A DNA stretch of 64,000 bases from the NCBI GenBank assembly GCA_907165065.1, contig OU015541.1, positions 14,944,501-15,008,500 of the forward strand. The letters run 5' to 3'. How positions within the stretch are numbered: the first letter of the stretch is position 1; each line of letters begins with the position of its first letter. The translations under genes were made by a program, and so were the position numbers. This DNA comes from Caprimulgus europaeus (Eukaryota > Chordata > Aves > Caprimulgiformes > Caprimulgidae). Below are positions 13,263 to 25,200 of the stretch, in pieces. The notes beneath the pieces are model-generated. The model was not told where the DNA came from. It saw only the letters and a program-made list of their open reading frames with translations, and did no database searches.

Positions 13263-14169
13263 GGGAGAAGAGCAAGCAGCCTAATTTACAGTGAGTTATA
13301 ATAACTATGATGGACAAGTTTTTCTTCTAATAGGACTAACAGGACTCTTCCTTCTTAGTCCAAATGCAGCTGATCTCAGAATCCCAGTGAGTCTTGGCTT
13401 CTAGCTGTAATAAAGAACGATTCTCACCCTTATAACCATCCTGAAATTTGAGCTATGATGGCACAGTGGACTCAGCTAAAGATCCTCAAGATGGAAATTT
13501 ATTATCTTCGTTTTCAGCCCATCTGAGCTCAAGTGGTTTTTCTCTAAACAGTGTGATATATGGCCAAGCTAAAGTGGTTATGGACAAGTTTGATGATTTG
13601 AAGGACGACTGTTATGTTACTCTTTATTTAATGAAGGAACAGGTAACATTATACACAAGAAGATTAAAGCTCAAAGTCAGCACAACTGAGTTTACCACAG
13701 AGATGGAACGTGACTCAGATACCTCAGAATTGTCTTTTTCAAAGTAAAGAGGGAAATATAAAACAATTTTCACTGTAGCTCATTTTACTTTTATTGAAAA
13801 TACAATGAAACAGTTCAGTGCAAACAAGGAAATGAGGGAGTGGTGCATGTTAGTAAGACGTTTTAAAACTGTGCAGTTAAATGTAGTAGTAGTATATTAG
13901 AATCTAGGCATCCTTTAAAAATTCAAGAGTATTTGACCCCTAAAGCATTGTTTCTAGGCATAAAACAAGATCATTTTGCCTAATAATTTTCAGGCTTATC
14001 ACAAGTGTAAATAAAATGTTCTCACATTTGCCATCAACACATATGAGGGCATGGAGGCCCACACCGCTTTCAACATTAAGTCATCTCAGGTGGAGTATAA
14101 AGAAATAGGGTATATAGGACAGTATCACTACAGACTTTGCTAGATCTCAAGCAATGACATTTTATAATC

Positions 14170-14475
14170 CTTTTATTATTCTTTACTGGTATCCATTCTA
14201 ATTTAAATGCATTTTTGTTCCACATGGGGGACCAAAATTAGACACAAGACTCTAAATGAAGACCAGTACCCTGTATAAAATATGAAATGCTTTCATATTT
14301 CTGTTACAAATACTTCTCCTGATACACCCTAGAATTGAATTTGCTTTTTTCACAGCTGCATCACATTGTCACTCTTGGTCATGCTGTGATCAATATACTC
14401 AGTTCTTCCCCTTCTATCATTTGAAATCCAGAAGCCATTAACTTCAGACATTTTTTTCCTCTCAAGTTTAAGTGT
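14170..14475 (-). mobile_element. probable ancient CR1 ORF2/3' region
   Basis: The order GGGGACCAAAATTAGACACA, then C-C-A-G-T-A-C-C-C-T, then TTGCTTTTTTCACAGCTGCA with T-C-A-T-G-C-T-G follows the reverse complement of the CR1 region just before the 3' UTR (not in usual mammalian L1). Strong divergence suggests an old insertion, perhaps the upstream part of the element at 13055. Confidence 0.5.
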
Positions 14476-15504
14476 TTGAACTTGGCCTCTGCACTGTTGC
14501 ACCTCATCCAGTTTCACTGCTTCATTCCGCAGGATTATCCAGCTGGAGATGATGAGGACGAAGCAGGGAAACAATGAAAGAGTGCAAAAGGAGAAAACTA
14601 AATTCATGAAAGGCGAGAGAAATTTGTCTAAAGGAAACTGTGTCAAAAGCAAGAGGGCAGAGTAGCCCACTGAAACTGAAAGAAAACAAGAGATAGAACT
14701 GGAAAATAGAAATAAAAGGAGTAGGGGAGCACAAAGGGTAAACTGAGTCCAATAACTTTAAAAAAAGTAAAAGTTAAAATGGCACAGAAACTGAGCATAC
14801 CGCCTGAAACATGACAGAAGTCTCTGGTGCACTTATCTCTCTACAACATTTAAAATTCATTTTAGTAAAACTGATTGTGCTTTGGGTATAGAGAAACTAG
14901 AGAAAAGACAGTGCGCCTTGTGCTAGGCTCCTTTACTTGGGAATTAAAAAAAATACACAGAATACAGGAATTAAATAAATACACAGAAGACCAGAGATAA
15001 GAGTCAGTAAGAAAGAACAAAAGGAATAAAAATGAACTGAAAGAAGCCCTCCAATGCCACTTGCCAGTTTGACTTTGGTCAATAGCATTTTATAGCTTTG
15101 TTTTCAATTTAAAGGAGAAAAGAAGCAGAAATTTGGATGTAACACATTGGCATCCCAGAAAAATATTAATCCTAGAAATTAATGTAATTTTTTTGTTTAA
15201 AAACAAGTTAGGATTGCATCGTTTAAATCCCTGAGCAAAAGGTATGTAACCACGGAGCTTCACTTGCAGTCTTGGCTCCATGGTAATTTCTGGAAAGCCT
15301 ATAGGAAAATGTGTAGGCTGGAGGAGAAACTTAGCTGATAGCACTGAGTAGAGGTATTCAAGAACTATAAAAATAATATCTCAACTATTACCCTTAAAAG
15401 AAAAAAGACTTGGACCTGAATTTGCTTGAAGTCTGAAAAAGGTTGCTTTTCAGCTACAGGCTGGAGGTACGAATAACTGGCTGTACGAATAAAGGAGAGC
15501 ATAT

Positions 15505-15690
15505 TGCTCAATGCATACCTCGAATTCAACAAGGTCTTTGACAAAGTTTCCCATAGTCTTTTTATAGCCAGACTGGTGAGATATGCATTAGTGGATGATA
15601 AGGGAGGTGGAAAACTGGCTGGTGCACAGGCTTAAAGGGTGATGATCACTGGTATGAAGTCCAGCTGTTGGCCAGTTACTAATGCAGTAT
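15505..15690 (+). mobile_element. CR1 ORF2 reverse transcriptase fragment
   Basis: Plus strand encodes Y-L-E-F-N-K-V-F-D-K-V-S-H-S, a decayed version of the CR1 reverse transcriptase stretch with conserved F-D-x-V-S-H-S, followed after stops by M-K-S-S-C-W-P-V-T-N. Frame is broken; sense orientation. Confidence 0.75.
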
Positions 15691-18600
15691 TTTCACTAAC
15701 TCCTTGTATCATAAATAAAGATTTCTCTGCCAAAGTGGTAGATTAAGTAATCTTTTATGTTTGACATTAGTTAAAGAGCTCTTAGACCTTTAATTTCCTG
15801 ACAGTTTTCCTCAATAGCTCTCGTTTTGTTCGCGATAGCATGCTGAAATATTTCCACAGCATATTTCCTCAGGTGTTTCTCTATATGTTTGCTTTCACTT
15901 ATACTGTAGTAGCTAACTGAGCATTTCTCAGGAATGGGGGACCTGCAGGGCCCCTGAATAGCTTTTACTTTTTGTAGATAGCTTAGGAAATTGTGCCAGG
16001 AATTAAAACTTGTTTGGCACAGCTCTTACAACTGTTGCATGTACACACCTTCCCATCACATCAGGGTACACCAGACACTGTCTTTATGAGGAGGATGAGA
16101 GAAGAACCTGTCGCCTCTCTTCCTATAAAATTTCAGTGAGGCAAGTTGTGGCTGTAACATTTCCTCCCTTTTTGAGAAAGAAGCTTCCCCTGTCACTAAC
16201 GTGGGTGATGCATCGACACCTCGCAGAGTCAACCAAGGTGATAAAGATTAGAAAATATTTGGAAGCTGAACATCAAGGGTAATCCCAGAGAAACCCTTTG
16301 CCTCGGTTTGAAGTGCAGGCTGAATAAAATAACCTGTATTGGTCCTCCTCCAACAACTTTAACAGAGTATCACAACTGCCAAGTTGTACTTAAAGCAAAA
16401 TATTAATAGACCAGAACGCTGAGGAAAGCAGATTCCCTGATGTATCCAGGAAATTAAAAATGCATTGTGTTTTTGTTGTCTTGGATGTGTACAAGTATTT
16501 GGCTTTTGCAATTCCATTTGAAAAGCATGAAAACTTGATCCCCAAATGGCCTAAGAACTCAAAGACCAGAACATAACAGAGGAACAGAAACATGCTGTTA
16601 TTTTCCTTCTCGTGCTTCCAAGGGCCCACCTCATGACACACAAAGGCTAGGAACCACACTAAACCAACCAGAACTGAGCATATGTTAAGTGTGTGTGCAT
16701 GCCACATAGCCACATTTTCATGAAGCTGCTGTTGTCAAGCTCTCATTCAACTTTTTTGGTATTTCAATAGCATGAAAAACAAGGGCAGACACGTTGGGTG
16801 GGGTTGGCAAAGAGCTTTCCAGGAAAGCATGGAAGAACACAAGAAGGGGACTGAAGAATTCAGGCATCTACCCAAACACCAAAAAGTCTCTGCACTATTT
16901 GACCCTGTGATCCTTTCCCCAGAACCTCAGAGGTATACGAGAGGTCCATGCCAAAAAAAGACCTAAGAGTTTCAGCCCATTCCCCCAACAATGAAACAAC
17001 TCAAAGGCACTGAGATTGAGGCCCCTCCAAACAGGTCCTCCAGGTTTATTCTGTGGGGAGAGCTTTGCTTACATTGCTTTTATTCTTAATTATTTTGTGG
17101 TTTGAGGATGAGTAGCAACTATGTCTTTGCATTTACTCGTGTCTTTTTACGCCTTGACAACACCATTTAAAGCCTTGAAAAATATCTTTGCTTTGCATTC
17201 TGTGCAGTCAATCGTAACCTGGTGTTAGGAAACTAAAACCGCAGAGGAACCCCCAGAGCTGAGGCCAGTGGGACACTGCCTGGAACACTAGTGGTTCCCA
17301 TTGGTCTCAGGTGGATTCATTCCTTTCCCTCCCTTAACACAGCTTTTCTCTTTTATTGCTATTCCTTTGCTGAAACCTGATGGTTGAGATGGGATTGCTC
17401 TGGAGACCAGATAGCACAGCTCCAGGTGGCCATGAAATAATCACTCAAAACTTCCCCAGTCATCCTCTTATCCTCCACATTTAATTTCCTAACCTTTTCA
17501 GTCTCTCTCCACCTTAAAATCTCAACATCTTTCAAGGCATCCACTAATTCTTGCCTTTTTCCTTGCACTCCCTCTTTTGCTGCCTTATCCTTTTCAAGGT
17601 GGGAGCACAGCAGCAGAACATAGGTGAAGATTTGTCAACGAGTTACTGAGTGATGGATGACAGTTTTCAGTATTTTATATTTCTTTTTTTCACTTACTTT
17701 AACATTTTAGTTTTCTAAGCAGCTGCTTTCAGCTATTTGTGATGATGATGGTTTGTTTATGAGTCGGTCCAAATTTGTCAGACCTCCTAAGAAAACTTCA
17801 GCTTGACTCTCCCAGTGTTTATGGTAGGCTTTATGTATGAATGTCCTGAACTGTTCCCTCTGTTGTTGCATGAGGATAAATCTCTGAACAGAGTGAAATT
17901 AGCTGTGACAGGAAATGAGTTCCCCTCAGAAGTGTTGAATGTACAAGGGTGTTTCTGGGGAAATAAAATTTCTTCATGAAGACTTTTAATCTGACATCAC
18001 AAAAAAAAAAAAGAGACAAAAGCTGTTTCACATCATCTGTCATTTTCCAAATTTACATTCAGGAAAAATGCTTGTGAGAGCTAACAACTGGGGTATTTAC
18101 TTTATTTACATATTAAATGTAATAAGCCAAAGCACAGAGGAAATGGCATAGAGAAGGGGAACTGTGATCTCTGATGACAGTCAACAAACTTTTAAATGCT
18201 TGCTTTTGTTTTGTTTTGAAACATACTTTTGTCATTCCCTTGACAATTAACAGCACTGCCAGATGTTAACTATTTACTTACATAATTTGCTGAAGTGTGG
18301 CTAAAGTTCAGCGGTTAGATTTCAGCACTGGGCAACACTAAGTCCCCATAAAGAACAATTTTAAAACATTAAAGTTCTGCTGGTACATTTTAGCTTCATT
18401 AAAGCAATAAATGGTAACCCTCTAAACTAAAGCAATTTACTTTTCCGTTGTTAGGAGCTCAAGAGGAAAATAAAATCTTTTAAAACTAAGTGTTCCTAGA
18501 AAAGCAGATGTGAAGTTTGCTGGAGCTAAGGAAAATAGTTTGATTGCCTTAAACAGCCTCTGATGAGTCCCAGAAGGAAAATCAAGAGCAAAACTGGAAA

Positions 18601-19430
18601 GTAAACCTTTCTTTAATGCCAAAAAAACTCCCCCAAAAATCAAAACACCGAACAAACTTGGGCAAGGGTTTGGTGATACAATGCAAAAAATGAAAAACGA
18701 GATTGCAAGCACCTTTTTCTCATCTTCACTTCTGATTCTGCTTTCCATCTCTTTCACTGTTCCATGACCTCTGCTGCACACCTCTACGCTGTTCTAAGGA
18801 GCCAGTGGATATCGTTTTCAGATCAAATCCGTATTCACCAATGTGCGCATTTCCCAGGTTCAAACAGTCACTCTAATTCCTACCACCGAAGTTCTTTTGG
18901 CAAAGAAAAAAAAAAAAAACAGCCTCATGCACAAGAATTCAAATCAACACATGCAGGCTAGGTTTGGATTTTGACACCAGGCAGGTTCAGGTGTCGCTCT
19001 GGAGTGAACAAGCTCTAAAATTTTACTATTTCGTTACGTTTGCACAGGCACAATTGCATTCATTGGCAGTTTTGCTGAGATAAAGACAGGGAAGTACAAT
19101 AAAAACAATATTTTGGGGATGGAAGAAGTTTAGTTAAACAGTATTTTGGGGGCATGTTGACATGGTCTCCAGCAGAGAGTTTATGTGCCAGCTATGCCAA
19201 TACTCCAGATGGGCAGCACACATTGACCTGAAAATCATAGGTATGTTATTGAGTATATCCTGCAACTAGGCTAAAAAGTTGCTTTAAAAAGTAAAATCTA
19301 CAGCATGAACACTACTATGTGCAAATCTAAACAGCTTCCAGCTCTCAACTTCTTCTCTTCAGTCCAGCTCAGAGCATGAAAAGAATTAGAGCCCAAATGT
19401 CCACCTCTGCCCGTCGTAGACATAGTCTGT

Positions 19431-19664
19431 ATCACAGAATCACAGAATGGTTTGGGTTGGACAGTGTCCTGGTGACGTTCCAAGGTCCATGCAGTCCAAC
19501 CTCCCTTCAGTGAGCAGGGACATCTTCAACCAGAGCAGGTTGCTCACAGCCCTGTCCAACCTGACCTTGAATGTTTCCAGGGATGGGGCTTCTACCACCT
19601 CTCTGGGCAACCTGGGCCAGGGTTTCACCACCCTCAGTGTAAAAAACTTCTTCCTTCCCTGTAT
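19431..19664 (-). mobile_element. CR1 LINE, 3' fragment
   Basis: Plus strand starts with the tandem ATCACAGA octamer that marks the CR1 3' end read in reverse, then GGTTTGGGTTGGA and the conserved tract ending near C-T-T-C-T-T-C-C-T-T. 5'-truncated copy about 230 bp long, 2.4 kb upstream of the ASIP start codon. Confidence 0.9.
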
Positions 19665-20803
19665 GCCTAGATCCTGCGAAAATCAGCACGCTGAAATGTT
19701 AAGCAAGCTAAGATTTTTTTAAATAATATATTTTATTTGACCAACTGCATATTTGGAAAATGCAGACAAGCTTTTGGGAACACAAGCATTATTCTGCTCT
19801 TTTTTGAATTTTAAGCATATACCTGGAGTATGAACATCACCAGGGATACTCAGGTTGGTAAAATTAGTTACATAAAAGAAGTTCTAGTTTTGACCTGAAT
19901 GGTTACGACCTAAAGGATTATCTATGTATATAATTATGCCTTAGAACAGGCTTTAGAAAGCTTCAAGAAATCCCATTCAGGTTTGGGCACCTTTTGTGAA
20001 AGAAGCTGGGAAAAAAACAATAAAAGGGTATCTCTTCTGCAAGAAATAAAACCTATTCCAGCCTAGTTCCTGACCTGGCAAATATTTCCACATACTTCTC
20101 ATTATTCATAGGGAATTACCACAGAAAAATGTTGAACTTCTGTATAAGAGTTTGCAAGATCAGAGTATGTGAAAAATGAGAACAGACATGCTATCTTGAT
20201 TCTTTACTAAACTGCAATAGCTGAAAACTCAAGCCCACAATTTTACCATCCCAACAAATTTTCATGGCAGAATTTGTTCCTTTTGTTTAATTGCAATTTT
20301 TGTTTTCTTCTAAAGAAGATGTACTTTCTCCTCTAGTAGATGATTTGTGGTCAAATTAAAGACTCCTCCTGTATCCTATTACAATTTTTTTAATCAACTC
20401 ATTCTAAGGATCCATCTCTCCACAGTCACAACAACGATCCAGTTTGGGACTTCACTTTCATACCAGCTTTGAACTACATACACCAGCTGCAGATGATTTG
20501 AAATACAGACCTAGCAACACTCAGCTCCCCATAGGTTAATCCCCCCCACAGTAAAACTTCAAGCTCAGATATATCTATTTAGGTTCATGCAGATGTCTAA
20601 ATCACAAAGGATTCAGCACCCTATGGGTGCACGTCCTCCCAGCACAGCTATAACTAGCAATGAAAGCTGCATCGATCTGCACCGCTCTGATTTGCTACAC
20701 GAGCATGGTCTGGAGAATGGACTATTTTAGAAGTGAGCCCAATGACTTGAAATTAGAGTAATAATATTCAACATCTCACGAGGAAGAGCGAGTGAGAGGA
20801 GGC

Positions 20804-20870
20804 TATAAAAGCAAGCGGAATACAGACGCTTTAGCAGCAGTGATTAGATTGAACCTCTTCCAATACAGAA
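20804..20870 (+). promoter_or_regulatory. candidate TATA promoter upstream of ASIP
   Basis: TATAAAA at 20804-20810 sits in a purine-rich lead (G-A-G-G-C before it), with pyrimidine-A start-like sites about 28-35 nt downstream. It lies about 1.3 kb before the ASIP start codon on the same strand. A usable donor-like AAG/GTGTAT occurs at 21200, which would make a noncoding first exon of about 360 nt. Alternative promoters with noncoding first exons are known for ASIP in mammals and birds; assigning this one is inference. Confidence 0.4.
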
Positions 20871-21289
20871 ACTCTTAATCTTTTAGCTCTCTAGTAATTA
20901 AGTCATTACAACCAGATTAACTACTCAAACCATCTGGTTTCACTACTGCTTTTTACTGCTACTAATAGCTTTTCACTGACAAAAAGCTACCCATAAATCT
21001 GGAGGCTGGCAGTGCCTCTGGGGGAAGGCTCCCATCACTGACACAGCATAAATCTAACGCACATGGAAATAAAAATCAACTTTGAACTTCAACAGTGTGA
21101 AGAATCTACAAGAAAAGGCAACCAGGATGGTGATACGGACCCTGTAGAGCTGCACTGCCTCATGCAGAGGTTGGCCAGGGCCAGTGGCTTTCTTACAAGG
21201 TGTATGGCCAAATTGCACGAAGCTCAGGGTTCTGCATAAGCATGTCCAAATCCCACAGTCTTGGTTACATCTTAGACGTTATTAAGTGT

Positions 21290-21470
21290 ATATATTTTGT
21301 ATATATTATTATTATATATAAAAAATTATATATTTTTATATATGTATTATATGTATATATTTTATATAAATATATGTATTATATGTATATATTAGTATAC
21401 TAAAGCTATTTAGTATACTAATATATTTTCTATATATGTATTATAGGTATATATATTAGTATACTAAAGC
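21290..21470 (+). repeat. AT-rich block with repeated palindrome
   Basis: Nearly pure A/T with TATATGTATTATATGTATAT units. The 12-base palindrome TTAGTATACTAA occurs at 21392-21403, 21410-21421 and 21456-21467. A unit of about 36 bp ending ...TTAGTATACTAAAGC is repeated (about 21372-21406 and 21434-21470). Confidence 0.9.
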
Positions 21471-22094
21471 CTAAGGTTCATAAATGCTTTACAGCACTGG
21501 GCCTTTTATAGCTTGCATGAGTTAGGTGTATGAGTCACTATGGGAGCAGAGCAGCCACATCAGGGTATAATAAAACAAGGTATTTCTTCATGACTTACTT
21601 TTAAATGGAGAAAAATAATAGGAAGCATAATTGGTGGGGGTTTTTCAATTATAATTATTTTTCTAGGTTTTCTAATAGAAATTTGTACTTTCTGGGAAAA
21701 AAAAAACTGATTAAGTGATTGAGCTGGTCAAAAGTGACGGCAGAAGTTGTTCTCCTCTTAGTCATACAATAAGCAACATGGGGAAAACTCAGTGGGGAGA
21801 ACTCACAGCTTTGGGGAAAATAGATCTTTTGAGAAAAGAATCAGGAAATAAAAAAAAAATACCATCTAGGAAAGTTCTATTTGAGATAGTATTTTTCCAC
21901 TTGGACAACTGCAATCTTAGGTATTCCAGTACCAGAGGGAAAGTGGTGGAAACAAAAGAACTGTCAGAGGTGTGTTGCTAAAGCTGCATGACATGACAGA
22001 AAACCATCGCTGAGACTCGTATCCTCCCATCTCTTTCACATGCAGGTTTTGATCAACTTTGGTTTTCATGACAATGGAATTTTTCCTCCCCAGG

Positions 22095-22248
22095 ATGGAA
22101 AGCAAGAACCTCTTCCTAAGCCTATTGCTCTGCTGCAGTTTGCTCAGAGCTGCTGATTCTCATATGGTAATTGAGGAGAAGACAGAATGCAACCTGACCA
22201 GGAGCAACAAAATGAGTCTCCAAGATCTCCCACCCATCTCCATAGTCG
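22095..22248 (+). CDS. ASIP: ASIP first coding exon: signal peptide and N-terminal region
   Basis: Begins at ATG 22095 and ends after the first base of codon 52, before donor GTTAGT at 22249 (phase 1). It encodes a Met start, a Leu/Cys-rich hydrophobic signal core and the glycosylation site N-L-T, and ends P-P-I-S-I-V, the point at which the mammalian exon also ends. Two acceptors are possible: CAG at 22091-22093, leaving one base before ATG, or CAG at 22043-22045, giving a longer leader. The coding start is the same for both. Confidence 0.94.
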
Positions 22249-25200
22249 GTTAGTAAAATCTGCCACTGGGTGCCAAATTGGCAAGGTCTGCAGAAAATAC
22301 AATTGTCAGTTAATATGGATTATTTTTATAGCTCACTGCAACATTGCAATATAAATTATATTATTATATTATATTATATTATTATTATATTATTATTATT
22401 AGCAATACAAATGATATTCTTTTGATAGCTTACTGCAACATTGCATACAAATGCTGCAGTAGTATGTAGAACTGCAGTGGCATTGCAGTCACAGCACCCA
22501 AGAATGTCAATGTGGCAAACCACAGCTTAGAGTTAAAAAAAAAAAAAATCAACTTTTTTTCTGTTTTAGAGATTTCACTTCAAGTCCCTGTCATACTGTA
22601 AGTCTTTTTCTATTGAAGAAAAATGTTTTTTTATATACTATGGGCATTAATCTTCCTTTGAAAGTCTAGTGCAAACAGAAAAAGTGAGCACAACTTTGGG
22701 GTTGGTTTTTTTTAGGATCTGCTTTTGTGGCAGAGAAATCAACAGTTCTCCAAGGTATTAATATAACCTCAATTTATCTGTGTGGCAAACAATCTTTAAC
22801 CAGGGGAAGAAAAGAGCACTGGAGGAGAGAGCCTGAGGCCATCTCTTTATCCAAGCCAGGACCAGCTATGTCCCTACCATCACTGGCAGGTGACCATCAG
22901 CCCTGTTGGTGAAGAACTTTGTTAGGGCAACACTTAACTCTCTTCTGCACAAAACTTTTTCCTAGTGTCTGCCCTAACACTGTAATTTAAGCCAACTTTT
23001 TTAATTTCAAAAAAACTTTGTAGGTGTTTGGGGATAATTACCTGCAGAACGTCATTGATAACTGTGTAAAAATTTTAATAATTAGGAAAATAAAGCTTCT
23101 CTTGTTTAGCTCCTTTCTACAGGCTTTTAGGACTTCTGCTTCATTGCTACATGTGCCTCATTGGTGGCCATAGGTAAATTTATTACCCCAATCATTCATT
23201 ACATGCAAGTAGTGCTTATTACAAACCTCACACACAGAATAAAGGTATCAAAAATACCATAACAGATCACTGAGCTGGGAAGTGTCTCGCACTTTAACAG
23301 TCTTGCTGTGTTAGATTCCAAGAAAAGTCTTAGTCATGGAGTTTATATATAGTAGAAAATAGCATTAGAGATGATATGATAATAATAACAATAACAACTG
23401 CAGTAAATGCTGTTAGCCCTCAAGGGATAACATCAGGAAGTTCACAAATACTAGTGATTTAGCTAAAGAAAAAAAGTTGTTACATCAGGCATAGTCTGAA
23501 CACCCTGCCCTAAATTTACCAGATCTAAGATTCAACTCCACAAACATTCACAAACCTTTCGAAGCCACAGGCACATTAATGAAACACCCTTGGAAGTAAC
23601 GTTTTGTAAAACAATATGGTAGGTGACAAAGGACCGAGGAACTGAAGAAGGAAAAGTGGCATCATGGACATGATGATCTCAAAGGTCTTTTCCAACCAAA
23701 CAATTCTATGATCATACAGGTGAAAAGCTTATGCCAAAACAGCAGAGTTTTTTGCTTGTGAACACCAGCATACGCTCGTTAATTGTGACAAAATTCTGCA
23801 GGTAACATCACCTTTTAACAGAAAAAATACGGAATTCTAAAGGTTTTTCCTATTTTTGTTCAGGTGACTAACGTGCCTAAGTATGCCCATCTTTTACACA
23901 GAGACTTTTAATTTTATTTCTCCAAAATTCTTTTCCTTGTTTGCATCTGACCAAACAATGTGTAAAAAAGCCCTCCCAAAATACAAACATCAGTGCTCTT
24001 CTCCCTCACACGAGCAGCAGCGATGGCACGAGTTCAGGACACTACATGGAAGTGAGGACAGCTCCTAGGGACATTTTCACTGCAAAACATGATGAGGTGG
24101 CAATGCAGGTTATCATCCTTCTCTCACACAAAAAATAGTATTAAGCATCTCAATTAAATAACACGTGCTGTAAAATTGATTTAACATTATGTTGTTCTAT
24201 TCTCTTTGAAGATTTAACTAAAAGATCACAGAAAGTCAGCAGGAAAGAGGCAGAGAACAAGAAATCTGCCAAGGTAGGTGGCTGTTCAGAAAACATTGTT
24301 GAATTAAAACGGTTTATTGCTTCTGTAGTTTTCCTCATTGCATTCATCTGCGAGGCTTTTACAGCCAGGCATGGATTTAAATAATTCACATACAGTCTGA
24401 AGTTCTAAATAATGTAAAAACAAACACAAAACATTAATGGTGGAAAGAAAACTGTGTGATCTGAGATTGGTTAGAGGTTATTGTTTGAGATTGGGAGATC
24501 TTGTTGGTTTTGATTTTGCTTTTGTGTTTTACAGTCCAGGTACTTTAACTTTGAGCTGGTTTAAGTATTTGTAAAATTATTGAGACATCCACCATAAAGA
24601 GGCATCATTCCCAGGCACATCATGTGCACTAACTGTACAGGCTCTGCAGTTCAGTGGCACAACCTCACTGTCTGCTGATTTTTAACTGCAGGTGCCAACA
24701 AATTAAAGTATAGGCATATGAAGAAGTTGGTATCTGGTTGAAAATGTTAACTAGTAATTTTATGAGATCAGTGGCTTCAGATTGATAGATTTCCTTAATG
24801 TGATGTTACCCATAGGTCTCAAATGTGAAGTATTACATGGTGGGCTGTACTCCTGTATTTTAAAGATTGTCTAGAAGAGTAGAAAATAGCATTTTTACCT
24901 TATTTTTAATGTGTCATGATAGCCATTTATAGCCAAACCAGTCATTGCTGCAACCAGAAACGTTTAGAGCTGCTTCTTTCCCTTTCTAATTGATGTCTTA
25001 TATGGTTAACCTGCCTTGAAACACTCCCTAAATTTGTAGGATGACCAAGGCTGAAAGGGGCCTCAGGATATCCTTTACTTCCACCTTCAGCTGAAAGCAG
25101 AACATTCTTGTGATCAAACTTCGACAAAGTAAAAGCTTAAAAGCTCCCGAGGCACTTGGAGACCACTGAACATTTTACCTTAAAACTGAAACTCCAGAGA

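Larger units (their letters stand above)
12357..19430. other. no gene seen; old CR1 pieces in unique DNA
   Basis: Contains the CR1 fragments listed separately. The longest otherwise unexplained frame is 13448-13747 (99 codons, M-S-Y-D-G-T-V-D-S), without family resemblance that I can see. Remaining sequence is A/T-rich and unremarkable. Confidence 0.55.
22249..24211 (+). other. ASIP: ASIP intron between coding exons 1 and 2
   Basis: GT-AG intron of 1,963 bp, phase 1. Holds the TTATA repeat and the short CR1 tail; otherwise unique sequence. Confidence 0.9.

Noticed and set aside
1..22000. EIF2S2 or RALY exons expected further upstream in this syntenic block
   Set aside because: No exon resembling either protein was recognised; they probably lie left of the window.
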